From Pseudoduganella sp. (GTDB lineage Bacteria > Pseudomonadota > Gammaproteobacteria > Burkholderiales > Burkholderiaceae_D), in the NCBI GenBank assembly GCA_021323265.1, contig JAJTCO010000041.1, positions 1-32,841 of the forward strand: 32,841 bases of DNA, read 5' to 3'. The position numbers and the translations under genes are program-made. Below, piece by piece: positions 8,612 to 16,687 of this stretch. Within the stretch, counting starts at the first letter, position 1. Each line of letters opens with the position of its first letter. Below the pieces are notes generated by a model that saw only the letters and a list, made by a program, of their open reading frames with translations, had not been told where the DNA came from and searched no databases.

Positions 8612-8641
8612 AATATAGCAGGGGAAAGCTGTTGACTTCAA
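8612..8641 (-). promoter_or_regulatory. Predicted sigma-70 promoter for the GH16 gene
   Basis: On the minus strand a -35-like TTGAAG (8636-8641) is separated by 18 bases from TATATT (8612-8617). The -10 is preceded by TGC, giving an extended -10 form. The operator at 8587-8600 follows 11 bases after the -10. The -35 element overlaps that of the rightward receptor promoter. Confidence 0.55.
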
Positions 8642-8661
8642 ATTTTGAACAGTGCTATATT
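8632..8661 (+). promoter_or_regulatory. Predicted upstream sigma-70 promoter P1 for the TonB receptor
   Basis: TTGACT (8632-8637), an 18-base spacer and TATATT (8656-8661) with an extended TGC before the -10. The perfect operator at 8675-8688 begins 13 bases after the -10, so it would cover the initial transcribed region. Confidence 0.55.
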
Positions 8662-8674
8662 GCGTCGACCAGAA

Positions 8675-8688
8675 TGGAAACGTTTCCA
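8675..8688 (+). promoter_or_regulatory. LacI-type operator after P1
   Basis: TGGAAACGTTTCCA, a perfect 14-bp palindrome with a central CG. It is positioned just after the predicted P1 start site. It is one of five such sites in the window, all in front of sugar-use genes. Confidence 0.85.
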
Positions 8689-8737
8689 GTTTGATGGCGG
8701 AAACCCCACACTCCCTGCCGAGTCCCGGCGTATTTTA

Positions 8738-8766
8738 TTGACAATTGAATTTGCTGCCCCTAGTAT
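8738..8766 (+). promoter_or_regulatory. Predicted downstream sigma-70 promoter P2 for the TonB receptor
   Basis: A consensus TTGACA (8738-8743), a 17-base spacer and TAGTAT (8761-8766). The operator at 8781-8794 begins 14 bases after the -10, nearly the same spacing as at P1. The predicted start near 8773 would give a leader of about 67 bases before the receptor ATG. Confidence 0.65.
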
Positions 8767-8778
8767 TTTTAAGCGTGA

Positions 8779-8796
8779 CATGGAAACGTTTCCATG
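8779..8796 (+). promoter_or_regulatory. LacI-type operator after P2, extended palindrome
   Basis: CATGGAAACGTTTCCATG is a perfect 18-bp palindrome containing the 14-bp operator core at 8781-8794. Its core start is 106 bp from that of the P1 operator, close to ten helical turns, so two bound dimers would face the same side of the DNA. Confidence 0.85.
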
Positions 8797-8839
8797 CTGG
8801 TTGGGGAGGCGGCCATACTATAAGAACCAAGGAGACCAA

Positions 8840-11821
8840 ATGTACTATCCAAAGGCGAAGCAGAAGTTGATGAGCCTTGCAGTGGCAGCGGCCTGCGCGG
8901 CGCACATCGCGCCGCTCCAGGCGCAGGAAGCGGACCAGGCAGGCGTTGCGCCCGCCCCGTCCAATACTGGCGATGTGCAGACCGTGGTGGTCACCGGCTT
9001 GCGCGCCAGCCTGGGTTCCTCCATGAACCTCAAACGCAACGCCGACGGCATCGTCGACGGCATCGTGGCGGCGGACATCGGCAAGTTCCCCGACACCAAC
9101 CTGGCCGAATCGCTGCAGCGCATCAGCGGGGTGTCGATCGACCGCTCCATCGGCGAAGGTTCCAAGGTCACCGTGCGCGGCGTCGGGCCCGACTTCAACC
9201 TGGTGCTGCTGAACGGCCGGCAGATGCCGACCTCCAACCTGGGCGACCTGAATGGCCGCGCCTTCGACTTCGCCAACCTGGCGTCCGAGGCGATCTCGCA
9301 GATCCAGGTCTACAAGACCGGCCGCGCCGCGAACCCGACCGGCGGCATCGGCGCCACCCTGAACGTCATGACCGCGCGGCCATTGGACCGCCCCGGCATG
9401 CTGGCCAGCTTCGGCGCCAAGGCGGTGCACGACACGTCGCACAACAACCTGCCCGGCGACGTCAAGCGCGGCAGCGCCACCACGCCGGAATTCTCGGGCA
9501 TCTACAGCAACACCTTCGACGAGAACCGCTTCGGCGTGGCGCTCAGCGCCAGCTACCAGGAACGCAACCTGGGCTTCAACCAGGCCGCCGTCTCGAACGG
9601 CTGGCGCGGGCCGTTCAAGGGCGACGAGAACAACTGGGGCACGATCCCGCAACCCAACGCCGACGGCACCACGCCGGGCATCACCAACCGGCCCAAGCCG
9701 GGCGACATCTATGCGGTGCCGCAAAACCTGAACTACAACATGAACGGCGTGCAGCGCCAGCGCACCAACGGCCAGCTCACGCTGCAGTGGGCGCCGGTCA
9801 AGAACCTGACCACCACGCTGGACTACACCTATTCGGAGAACAAGATCCAGACCCGGCGCCAGGACCTGTCGGCCTGGTTCAACTTCGGCGCCTCCACCAG
9901 CAGCTGGAGCAACGGCCCGGTCGCCGCGCCGCTGGTGTACACCGAGCTGATCCCGAAAGCCGATTCCGACATCGCCATGGGCGGCGCCGACTTCGCCACC
10001 AAGACTGCGAACAAGTCGCTCGGCTTGAACGTGGCGTGGAAGACCGACGGTCTGAAGCTGGAGCTCGATGCGCACACCTCGAGCGCCGAATCGAAGGCCG
10101 ACAGCCCCTTCGGTTCGAGCAACGTGCTGGGCACGGCGAGCTTCAGCCGCGGCGACACCACGGCCGACTTCCGCGAAGATTTTCCGGTCCTGAGCATCAA
10201 GGGCGCGGACTTCACCCGGGCGCCGCAGCAGGTCACCGGTTCGGTGTTCCAGAACGGCTACATGAAGGGCGAGATCGACCAGGTGCAGGCGCGCGGCAGC
10301 CTGAAGCTGCTGGAAGCGTCCAACCTGAACTTCGGCATCGCCTCGACGGAAGTGAAGAACCGTTCCGCCTTCTCGACCCAGCAGCGCGACACCTGGGGCG
10401 GCGCCAGCAAGGCGTCCGACTACCCTGCCAGCATGTTCCACCAGGAGTCGCTGCGCCAGTACTTCGACCAGATCAACGGCAGCGGCAACCCTGCCCTGTT
10501 CAACCAGTTCTACACCTTCAACTTCGCCGACCTGCGGGCGCTGGCGGCCAAGGTCACCGGCCTGCCCGACCTGTACTTGCCGAAGAAGACCTTCGACACC
10601 GACCAGCGCACCAATGAGAAGTCGAAGAGCGCCTACGTGCAGTTCGGTACCGACTGGGATACGGCGATCCCGATGCACACCAATATCGGCCTGCGCTACG
10701 AGAAGACCGACGTGGTGTCGACCGCGCTGGTCCCGGCGGGCACGAGCATCAGCTGGGTTTCCGCCAACGAGTTCCCGGTCAACTTCGGCGCGCCCACCTT
10801 CACCACGCTGACCGGCAAGTACCACCACGTACTGCCAAGCGTGGACTGGGACGCCGACATCCGCTCCGACATGAAGCTGCGCGCCAGCTACGGCGAGACC
10901 ATCGGCCGGCCGCGCTACGACCAGATCCAGGGCGGCACCACGCTGAACACGCTGGCGCGCGTCTTCGGCGGCACCGGCACCCAAGGCAACCCGGAACTGA
11001 AGCCGGTCAAGTCCAAGAACCTGGACCTGTCTTGGGAGTGGTACTACGGCCAGCAAAGCTTTGCCTCGCTCGGCCTGTTCCACAAGGACCTGAGCAACTA
11101 CGCCGGCCAGTCCAAGATCACGGCCACGCCGTTCAACCTGCGCACGCCGGTGGGCGGCGCGCTGTGGAACGAAGCGGTCAGCAAGGGCGCCTGCGGCAAC
11201 GACCTGGTGTGCATCCGCAACTACATCTTCCGCAACCACCCGACCGCGCCGGGCGTGACGCGCGGCCCGGACGACGAGGCCACCGGCAACGCCACCGGCA
11301 CCATCGTCGGCCAGCCGAGCGACCCGATCCTGCCGTTCGAGATCACCACCTTCGCCAACCAGAAGAAGGACAAGATCAAGGGCGCCGAGATCAACGTGCA
11401 GCACATGTTCGGCAATTCCGGCTTCGGCTTGTCGGCCAACTATACCTGGGTCGACTCGGGCCTGAAGTACGACAACTTCAAGATCGGCGAGCAGTTCGCG
11501 CTGGTCGGCCTGAGCAACTCCGCCAACCTGGTCGGCATTTACGAGGACAAGAACTGGACGGTACGTGCGGCCTACAACTGGCGCGACAAGTTCCTCTCCT
11601 CCACCTTCGACGGCTCGGGCCCCAACCCGAACTACACCGAAGCGTACGGCCAGCTGGACCTGAGCGTCGGCTACGCGTTCAACGAGAGGCTGAGCGTGCA
11701 GTTCGAGGCGATCAACGTCACCAACGAGATCCAGCGCGTGCACGGCCGCGCCGAATCGATGGCGCTGTTCGTCACCCAGTCCGGGCCACGCTACATGCTG
11801 GGCGCACGCTACAAGTTCTGA
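8840..11821 (+). CDS. TonB-dependent receptor (Xanthomonas/Caulobacter type)
   Basis: 993 residues from ATG 8840, with AAGGAG at 8829-8834; a longer in-frame extension to 8645 would run through both operators and is rejected. A signal peptide ends near APLQAQ. Then comes a TonB-box-like VQTVVVTG, and a plug domain (about residues 50-175) with FPDTNLAESLQRISGVSIDR and VTVRGVGPDFNLVLLNGRQ. The rest is a long beta-barrel ending in the aromatic YMLGARYKF needed for outer-membrane assembly. The plug signature is that of the TonB-Xanth-Caul subfamily, often found in carbohydrate loci. There is no N-terminal STN signalling domain, so control is more likely through the operators upstream than through an anti-sigma factor. 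The probable ligand is a glucan oligosaccharide, inferred from the neighbouring GH16, GH3 and GH1 enzymes. Confidence 0.93.
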   Translation: MYYPKAKQKLMSLAVAAACAAHIAPLQAQEADQAGVAPAPSNTGDVQTVVVTGLRASLGSSMNLKRNADGIVDGIVAADIGKFPDTNLAESLQRISGVSIDRSIGEGSKVTVRGVGPDFNLVLLNGRQMPTSNLGDLNGRAFDFANLASEAISQIQVYKTGRAANPTGGIGATLNVMTARPLDRPGMLASFGAKAVHDTSHNNLPGDVKRGSATTPEFSGIYSNTFDENRFGVALSASYQERNLGFNQAAVSNGWRGPFKGDENNWGTIPQPNADGTTPGITNRPKPGDIYAVPQNLNYNMNGVQRQRTNGQLTLQWAPVKNLTTTLDYTYSENKIQTRRQDLSAWFNFGASTSSWSNGPVAAPLVYTELIPKADSDIAMGGADFATKTANKSLGLNVAWKTDGLKLELDAHTSSAESKADSPFGSSNVLGTASFSRGDTTADFREDFPVLSIKGADFTRAPQQVTGSVFQNGYMKGEIDQVQARGSLKLLEASNLNFGIASTEVKNRSAFSTQQRDTWGGASKASDYPASMFHQESLRQYFDQINGSGNPALFNQFYTFNFADLRALAAKVTGLPDLYLPKKTFDTDQRTNEKSKSAYVQFGTDWDTAIPMHTNIGLRYEKTDVVSTALVPAGTSISWVSANEFPVNFGAPTFTTLTGKYHHVLPSVDWDADIRSDMKLRASYGETIGRPRYDQIQGGTTLNTLARVFGGTGTQGNPELKPVKSKNLDLSWEWYYGQQSFASLGLFHKDLSNYAGQSKITATPFNLRTPVGGALWNEAVSKGACGNDLVCIRNYIFRNHPTAPGVTRGPDDEATGNATGTIVGQPSDPILPFEITTFANQKKDKIKGAEINVQHMFGNSGFGLSANYTWVDSGLKYDNFKIGEQFALVGLSNSANLVGIYEDKNWTVRAAYNWRDKFLSSTFDGSGPNPNYTEAYGQLDLSVGYAFNERLSVQFEAINVTNEIQRVHGRAESMALFVTQSGPRYMLGARYKF

Positions 11822-11834
11822 TCCGCCCAACCGG

Positions 11835-11867
11835 AATTGCCCGCCTTGCTGTCGATGGCGGGCAATT
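11835..11867. other. Strong hairpin between receptor and halogenase genes
   Basis: AATTGCCCGCC (11835-11845) and GGCGGGCAATT (11857-11867) form a perfect 11-bp stem with an 11-base loop, starting 14 bases after the receptor stop and ending 18 bases before the halogenase ATG. Only a short T run (with the final TTT at 11866-11868) follows, so it is not a textbook terminator. It may act as a partial terminator or as an mRNA-stabilising end. Confidence 0.65.
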
Positions 11868-11885
11868 TCGGGATAGACTGACTTC

Positions 11886-13442
11886 ATGCAATCAATGGCT
11901 AGCAACGCAATTCGACAGGTGGTGGTGATGGGCGGCGGTTCGGCCGGCTGGCTGGTCGCCGCCATTCTCGCCGCCGATCATCCGGCCGACGGCCCGCAGG
12001 GCCTGCAGGTCACGCTGGTGGAGTCGCCCGACGTGCCGATCATCGGCGTGGGCGAAGGCACTTGGCCCACCATGCGCGACACGCTGCGCCGCATCGGCGT
12101 TTCCGAATCGGACTTCATGCGCGAGTGCGACGCCGCCTTCAAGCAAGGGTCGCGCTTCAACCGCTGGGTCAGTGGCGCGGCCGACGACGTCTACTTCCAC
12201 CCTTTCGTGCTGCCGCAGGGCTACGGCGACGCCAACCTGGCCGAGCGCTGGCAGGACGCGCACGCGCACGTTCCCTTTGCCGACCTGACCAGCTTCCAGC
12301 CCCACTTGTGCGTGCACGGCAAGGCGCCCAAGCAGGCGTCGACCCCGGAATTTGCCGCGGTGGCGAACTATGGCTACCACCTGGACGCCGGCAAGTTCGC
12401 CCGCTTCCTGCGCCAGCACTGCGTGGAGAAGCTGGGCGTGCGCCACGTGCTGGACCACGTGGTGGCGGTGCAGGCCGCGCCCAACGGCGACATCGCGGCG
12501 CTGCAGGGCGCCACCCAGGGCGCGCTGGCGGGCGACCTGTTCATCGACTGCACAGGCCTGCAGGCGCGCCTGCTCGGACAGCACTTCGACGTGCCGTTGC
12601 TGCCGCAAAAGCACGTGCTGTTCAACGACTGCGCGCTGGCGGTGCAGGTGCCCTACCCGGCCGAGGATAGCCCGATCGCCTCGCAAACGAGTTCCACCGC
12701 CCAGCGTAACGGCTGGATCTGGGACATCGGCCTGCCGACCCGGCGCGGCATCGGCCACGTCTACTCCAGCGCCCATTGCAGCGACGATGAGGCCGAACGC
12801 GACCTGCGCCAGTACCTTGCCGCCAGCGGCGGCCCGGCCGACATCTCGCCGCGCAAGCTCACCTTCGAGCCCGGCTACCGCGCCCGCTTCTGGCACCGCA
12901 ACTGCATGGCCATTGGCCTGTCCGCCGGCTTCATCGAACCGTTGGAGGCTTCCGCCCTGGCCCTGGTGGAGCTGTCGGCCAACATGCTGAGCGAGGAAAT
13001 GCCGGCCACGCACGGCACCATGGAGCTGGCCGCGCGCCGCTTCAACGACGCCTTCCGCTACCGCTGGGAACGCGTGATCGACTTCCTCAAGCTGCACTAT
13101 GTGCTGAGCAAACGCAGCGACTCGCCTTACTGGAGCGACCACCGCGAAAGCGTGCCGGCCGGGCTGCGCGACATGCTGGCCCTGTGGCGCCACCGCCAGC
13201 CTTCGCGCCACGACTTCGGCCGCGCCGACGAGGTCTTCCCGTCCGCCAGCTGGCAATACATCCTGTACGGCATGGGCTTTCACAGCGCGCCCGGTGGCGG
13301 CATCCGCCGCCGCGACAACGCCCAGGCGGCCGACAACTACTTCCGTGAAGCGGCCAGCCTGACACAGCGCATGCTGGCCGCCCTGCCGACCAACCGCGAG
13401 CTGCTCGACCATATCCGTCGCCACGGCTTGCCCACCATCTGA
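11886..13442 (+). CDS. Tryptophan halogenase-like flavoprotein 1
   Basis: 518 residues. It belongs to the FAD-dependent tryptophan-halogenase family. The dinucleotide-binding GGGSAGW is at residues 16-22, the second family motif VGEGTWPT at 55-62, and a lysine (K86, in AAFKQG) sits where the catalytic lysine of PrnA-type enzymes lies. The halogenase signature WxWxI is present as WIWDIGLP at 277-284, and EPLEAS at about 351-356 matches the EPLEST motif. Such enzymes use reduced flavin, oxygen and halide to halogenate indoles; members next to TonB receptors form a separate group with mostly unknown substrates. The start is uncertain: ATG 11886 or ATG 11895, neither with a good ribosome-binding site. 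It leads a tight cassette with SapC, a cupin protein and a second halogenase. Confidence 0.88.
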   Translation: MQSMASNAIRQVVVMGGGSAGWLVAAILAADHPADGPQGLQVTLVESPDVPIIGVGEGTWPTMRDTLRRIGVSESDFMRECDAAFKQGSRFNRWVSGAADDVYFHPFVLPQGYGDANLAERWQDAHAHVPFADLTSFQPHLCVHGKAPKQASTPEFAAVANYGYHLDAGKFARFLRQHCVEKLGVRHVLDHVVAVQAAPNGDIAALQGATQGALAGDLFIDCTGLQARLLGQHFDVPLLPQKHVLFNDCALAVQVPYPAEDSPIASQTSSTAQRNGWIWDIGLPTRRGIGHVYSSAHCSDDEAERDLRQYLAASGGPADISPRKLTFEPGYRARFWHRNCMAIGLSAGFIEPLEASALALVELSANMLSEEMPATHGTMELAARRFNDAFRYRWERVIDFLKLHYVLSKRSDSPYWSDHRESVPAGLRDMLALWRHRQPSRHDFGRADEVFPSASWQYILYGMGFHSAPGGGIRRRDNAQAADNYFREAASLTQRMLAALPTNRELLDHIRRHGLPTI

Positions 13443-13449
13443 GGACCGC

Positions 13450-14157
13450 ATGGCCAACCCCGTCCTGCTCAACAACATCGACCACAAGAACCTGCACGTG
13501 CAGACCGGGCGCGGCGCGCGCTTCGGCGACGACGTCATGTCCGCCCTCACCTTCCCCGCAGAATTCCGCGACGTGCAGGCCTGCTACCCGATCGTCTTCC
13601 GCAAGGCCGGCGACGGCAGCTTCGAGGCGCACGCCCTGTTCGGTTTCCAGGAGGGCGAGAACCTGTTCCTCGGCGCGCACGGCTGGGACGCGCCTTACGT
13701 GCCGCTGGCCATCGAGCGCCAGCCCTTCCTGATCGGCGTCAACGGCAGCGAACTGATGGTGCACGTGGACCTGGACAACCCACGCATCGGCGCCAGCGGC
13801 GGCGAGCGTGTCTTCCTGCCCCATGGCGGCAGCACGGAGTACCTGGAGCGGGTGAACTCCACCCTGCTGGCCATCCATCAGGGTTTGCAGCACTCGCGCG
13901 GCTTCATGGCGGCGCTGCTGGAACTGCAACTATTGGAATCGTTCGTGTTCGACATCGAACTGGACGACGGCGCGCAGTACCGCCTGGCGGGCTTCTACAC
14001 CGTCAACGAGGAGCGCCTGGCTGCCTTGCCGGGCGAGGCGCTGGAGCGCCTGCACCGCGCCGGCTACCTGCAGGCGCTGTACATGGTGCTCGCTTCCATG
14101 TCTTGTTTCCGCACCCTGATCGAACGCAAGAACCGCGTCCATGCTGCCCAATGCTAA
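13450..14157 (+). CDS. SapC-family protein
   Basis: 235 residues, starting 7 bases after the halogenase stop, with TGAGGA just before the ATG. It matches the SapC family in length and in segments such as CYPIVFRK, HALFGFQEGENLFL and YVPLAIERQPFLIG, then a late LESFVFDIELDDG and the closing LASMSCFRTLIERKNR. There is no signal peptide or membrane helix, so it is probably cytosolic. The name comes from S-layer loci of Campylobacter, but the biochemical role is unknown. In proteobacteria SapC genes recur beside TonB receptors and halogenase-like genes, as here. Its last 17 bases overlap the next gene, suggesting coupled translation. Confidence 0.88.
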   Translation: MANPVLLNNIDHKNLHVQTGRGARFGDDVMSALTFPAEFRDVQACYPIVFRKAGDGSFEAHALFGFQEGENLFLGAHGWDAPYVPLAIERQPFLIGVNGSELMVHVDLDNPRIGASGGERVFLPHGGSTEYLERVNSTLLAIHQGLQHSRGFMAALLELQLLESFVFDIELDDGAQYRLAGFYTVNEERLAALPGEALERLHRAGYLQALYMVLASMSCFRTLIERKNRVHAAQC

Positions 14158-15151
14158 GCCGATCCGCGAGCTGCACGGCCTGGCGCCGTCCGACCTCAAC
14201 GACAGCCTGCTGACGGCGACCGAACCGCTGGTGCTGCGCGGCCTGCTGGCGCACTGGCCCGCCGTGCAGGCCGGCCGGGCCGGGCCCGCCAGCGCGGACG
14301 CCTACCTGCGCCGCTTCTACCGCGACGCGACCGTGGTGGCCATGCTCGGCACACGCGAGATCGGCGGGCGCTTCTTCTACAACGAGGACCTGAGCGGCTT
14401 CAATTTCCGCTCCGTGCGCGCGCGGCTGGACGACGTGCTGCTGGAACTGGCCGGCCACCGCGACAATCCGCGCCCGCCGGCGATCTACGTCGGCTCCACC
14501 ACGGTGGACACCGCGCTGCCCGGCTACCGCGGCGAAAACCCGCTCGACCTGGGCGCGCGCGACGCCCTCATGAGCGTCTGGATCGGCAACCAGACCCGCA
14601 TTGCCGCCCACTACGACCTGCCCGACAACCTGGCCGCCGTCACCGCCGGCCGGCGCCGCTTCACGCTGTTCCCGCCGCAGCAATTGCCCAATCTGTACGT
14701 GGGCCCGCTCGACGTCACGCCGGCCGGGCAGCCCATCAGCCTGGTCGACCTGCACCAACCCGACCTGGAACGCTTTCCGCGCTTTGCCGAGGCGATGCGC
14801 CACGCGCAGTCGGCCGAACTGGCGCCGGGCGACGCCATCTTCATTCCCAGCATGTGGTGGCATCACGTGGAAGCGCTGGAAGCGTTCAACGTGCTGGTCA
14901 ACTACTGGTGGCGCCAGTCGCCCGAGTACATGGACAGCCCGATCAACGCATTGATGCTGTCGCTGCTGTCGATCCGCGACCTGCCGCCCGAGCAGCGGCG
15001 CATATGGCAGGACATCTTCCGCCACTACGTATTCGAGCCCGACGGCGCCGCCGCCCACATTGCGCCGCCGGCGCGGGGCGCCCTCGGCCCCATCGGCGAC
15101 GACATGGCGCGCATGCTGCGCGCCCAGCTTCTCAAGAAAATCAACCGATAA
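14141..15151 (+). CDS. Cupin-like/JmjC-type putative 2-oxoglutarate oxygenase
   Basis: 336 residues, ATG at 14141 inside the end of the SapC gene (17-base overlap, different frame). The protein resembles the cupin_8/JmjC-like hydroxylase family. Metal ligands are visible as H157 and D159 (AAHYDLPDN, the HxD motif) with the distal histidine H241 in SMWWHHVEAL. The basic RRRFTLFPP after the HxD motif is where these enzymes bind 2-oxoglutarate. An N-terminal TEPLVLRGLLAHWPAV is typical of the family. Relatives such as FIH hydroxylate protein side chains, so a protein or small-molecule hydroxylase role is reasonable, but the substrate is unknown. Its place between SapC and a halogenase suggests a shared modification pathway. 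Confidence 0.85.
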   Translation: MLPNAKPIRELHGLAPSDLNDSLLTATEPLVLRGLLAHWPAVQAGRAGPASADAYLRRFYRDATVVAMLGTREIGGRFFYNEDLSGFNFRSVRARLDDVLLELAGHRDNPRPPAIYVGSTTVDTALPGYRGENPLDLGARDALMSVWIGNQTRIAAHYDLPDNLAAVTAGRRRFTLFPPQQLPNLYVGPLDVTPAGQPISLVDLHQPDLERFPRFAEAMRHAQSAELAPGDAIFIPSMWWHHVEALEAFNVLVNYWWRQSPEYMDSPINALMLSLLSIRDLPPEQRRIWQDIFRHYVFEPDGAAAHIAPPARGALGPIGDDMARMLRAQLLKKINR

Positions 15152-15163
15152 ACGGAGACACCA

Positions 15164-16687
15164 GTGAGAGACGAACATACTCTAGGCCGCCCTGTGCGGC
15201 GCGTGGTCATCGCCGGCGGCGGCACCGCCGGCTGGATGACGGCGGCGGCCCTGTCGCGCACCCTGGGCAAGGCGCTCGATATCCGCCTGGTGGAGTCGGA
15301 CGAGATCGGCACCGTCGGCGTCGGCGAGGCGACCATCCCCACCCTGCTGAACTTCCATGACCTGCTGCAGATCAACGAGCAGGAATTCATGGCCGCCACC
15401 GGCGCCACCTTCAAGCTTGGCATCGCCTTCGAGAACTGGCGCAACGTCAACGAAGACTATATCCATTCCTTCGGCCTGACCGGCACCGACCACTGGACAG
15501 CCGGCTTCCAGCACTTCTGGCGCAAGGGCCGGGAACGCAAGCTTGCCAGCGACTACGGCGACTACTGCCTGGAACTGAAGGCGGCGCAGCTGAACCGCTT
15601 CGGCCACCTGCCGCGCCAGGGCATCAACTACGCCTACCACCTGGACGCCAGCGCCTACGCGCGCTACCTGCGCAAGTACGCCGAAGGCTACGGGGCGCAG
15701 CGCATCGAAGGCAAGATCGCCAAGGTGCACGCGGACGCGGCCAGCGGCCATATCGGCGCACTGCAGCTGGAGAACGGAGCCATGCTGGAAGCGGACCTGT
15801 TCATCGACTGCACCGGGTTTCGCGGCCTGCTGATCGGCGAGACGCTGGGCCAGGAGCTGGAGGACTGGTCGCAATGGCTGCACAACGACAGCGCCATCGC
15901 GGTGCAGACCGCATCCATCGGCCCGGCCGTGCCCTACACCCGCTCCATCGCCCACGACTGGGGCTGGCAATGGCGCATCCCGCTGCAGCACCGCGTGGGC
16001 AACGGGATGGTCTTCTCAAGCAAGTTCGTCGACGACGACACGGCACGCGCAGCCTTGATGGCCAATATCAGCGGCGCGCAGCTGGTGCAGCCGCGCGTGA
16101 TCCGGTTCCAGCCGGGCCAGCGTCGCCAGGTCTGGAGCGGCAACTGCGTCGCCATCGGCCTGTCCAGCGGCTTCCTGGAGCCGATCGAATCGACCAGCAT
16201 CCACCTGATCCAGCGCGGCATCGTGCGCCTGCTGCAGATGTTCCCTTCGGCCGGCATCTTCCAGTCGGAGATCGACGAGTACAACCGCCAGGCCTGGGCC
16301 GAGATCGAGCATATCCGCGACTTCATCATCCTGCACTACAAGGTGACCAACCGCCGCGACACGCCATTCTGGCGCCATTGCGCGCAGATGAACGTGCCGG
16401 CCTCGCTGCGTCGCCGCATCGACCTGTTCCGCGAGACGGGGCGCGTGTTCCGCGTGTCGAACGAACTGTTCGCCGAGAATTCGTGGATCCAGGTCATGCT
16501 GGGCCAGGGCATCATGCCGCTGCAGCACCACCCCAGTGCGGACCTGATGGGAGACGCGGAGCTGTCGCACTTCCTCGACAGCATCCGCAACAACGTGGCG
16601 CGTACCGTGGCGCAGCTGCCGCCGCACCAGCAGTACGTGGAGAACTACTGCGCGGCGTACAGGGAAGAGTACTTGGCGCCGAAGTAA
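15164..16687 (+). CDS. Tryptophan halogenase-like flavoprotein 2
   Basis: 507 residues from a GTG at 15164-15166, with CGGAG six to seven bases upstream. Family motifs are all present: GGGTAGW at 18-24, [10 protein letters not shown] at 51-60, the catalytic-type lysine K84 in ATFKLG, the WxWxIP signature in WQWRIP at 268-273, and EPIESTS at about 339-345. It is therefore likely to be a competent FAD halogenase, closer to the textbook pattern than the first copy. The two differ clearly in sequence, so they are not a recent tandem duplication. No flavin reductase is encoded nearby; one elsewhere in the genome would have to supply FADH2. The 3' end overlaps the convergent MFS gene by 43 bases. 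Confidence 0.9.
   Translation: MRDEHTLGRPVRRVVIAGGGTAGWMTAAALSRTLGKALDIRLVESDEIGTVGVGEATIPTLLNFHDLLQINEQEFMAATGATFKLGIAFENWRNVNEDYIHSFGLTGTDHWTAGFQHFWRKGRERKLASDYGDYCLELKAAQLNRFGHLPRQGINYAYHLDASAYARYLRKYAEGYGAQRIEGKIAKVHADAASGHIGALQLENGAMLEADLFIDCTGFRGLLIGETLGQELEDWSQWLHNDSAIAVQTASIGPAVPYTRSIAHDWGWQWRIPLQHRVGNGMVFSSKFVDDDTARAALMANISGAQLVQPRVIRFQPGQRRQVWSGNCVAIGLSSGFLEPIESTSIHLIQRGIVRLLQMFPSAGIFQSEIDEYNRQAWAEIEHIRDFIILHYKVTNRRDTPFWRHCAQMNVPASLRRRIDLFRETGRVFRVSNELFAENSWIQVMLGQGIMPLQHHPSADLMGDAELSHFLDSIRNNVARTVAQLPPHQQYVENYCAAYREEYLAPK

Noticed and set aside
8694..8741. Fifteen-codon ORF between the two receptor promoters, a possible leader peptide
   Set aside because: It has no ribosome-binding site, no regulatory codon run, and its stop overlaps the -35 of P2.
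8735..11965. Very long minus-strand open frame opposite the TonB receptor (1076 codons)
   Set aside because: It is a codon-bias shadow in GC-rich DNA: composition is dominated by Ala, Val, Arg and Gln with no domain, while the plus strand encodes a complete receptor.
11892..13550. Long minus-strand open frame opposite halogenase 1 (552 codons)
   Set aside because: It lacks any recognisable motif, and the opposite strand has full halogenase signatures.
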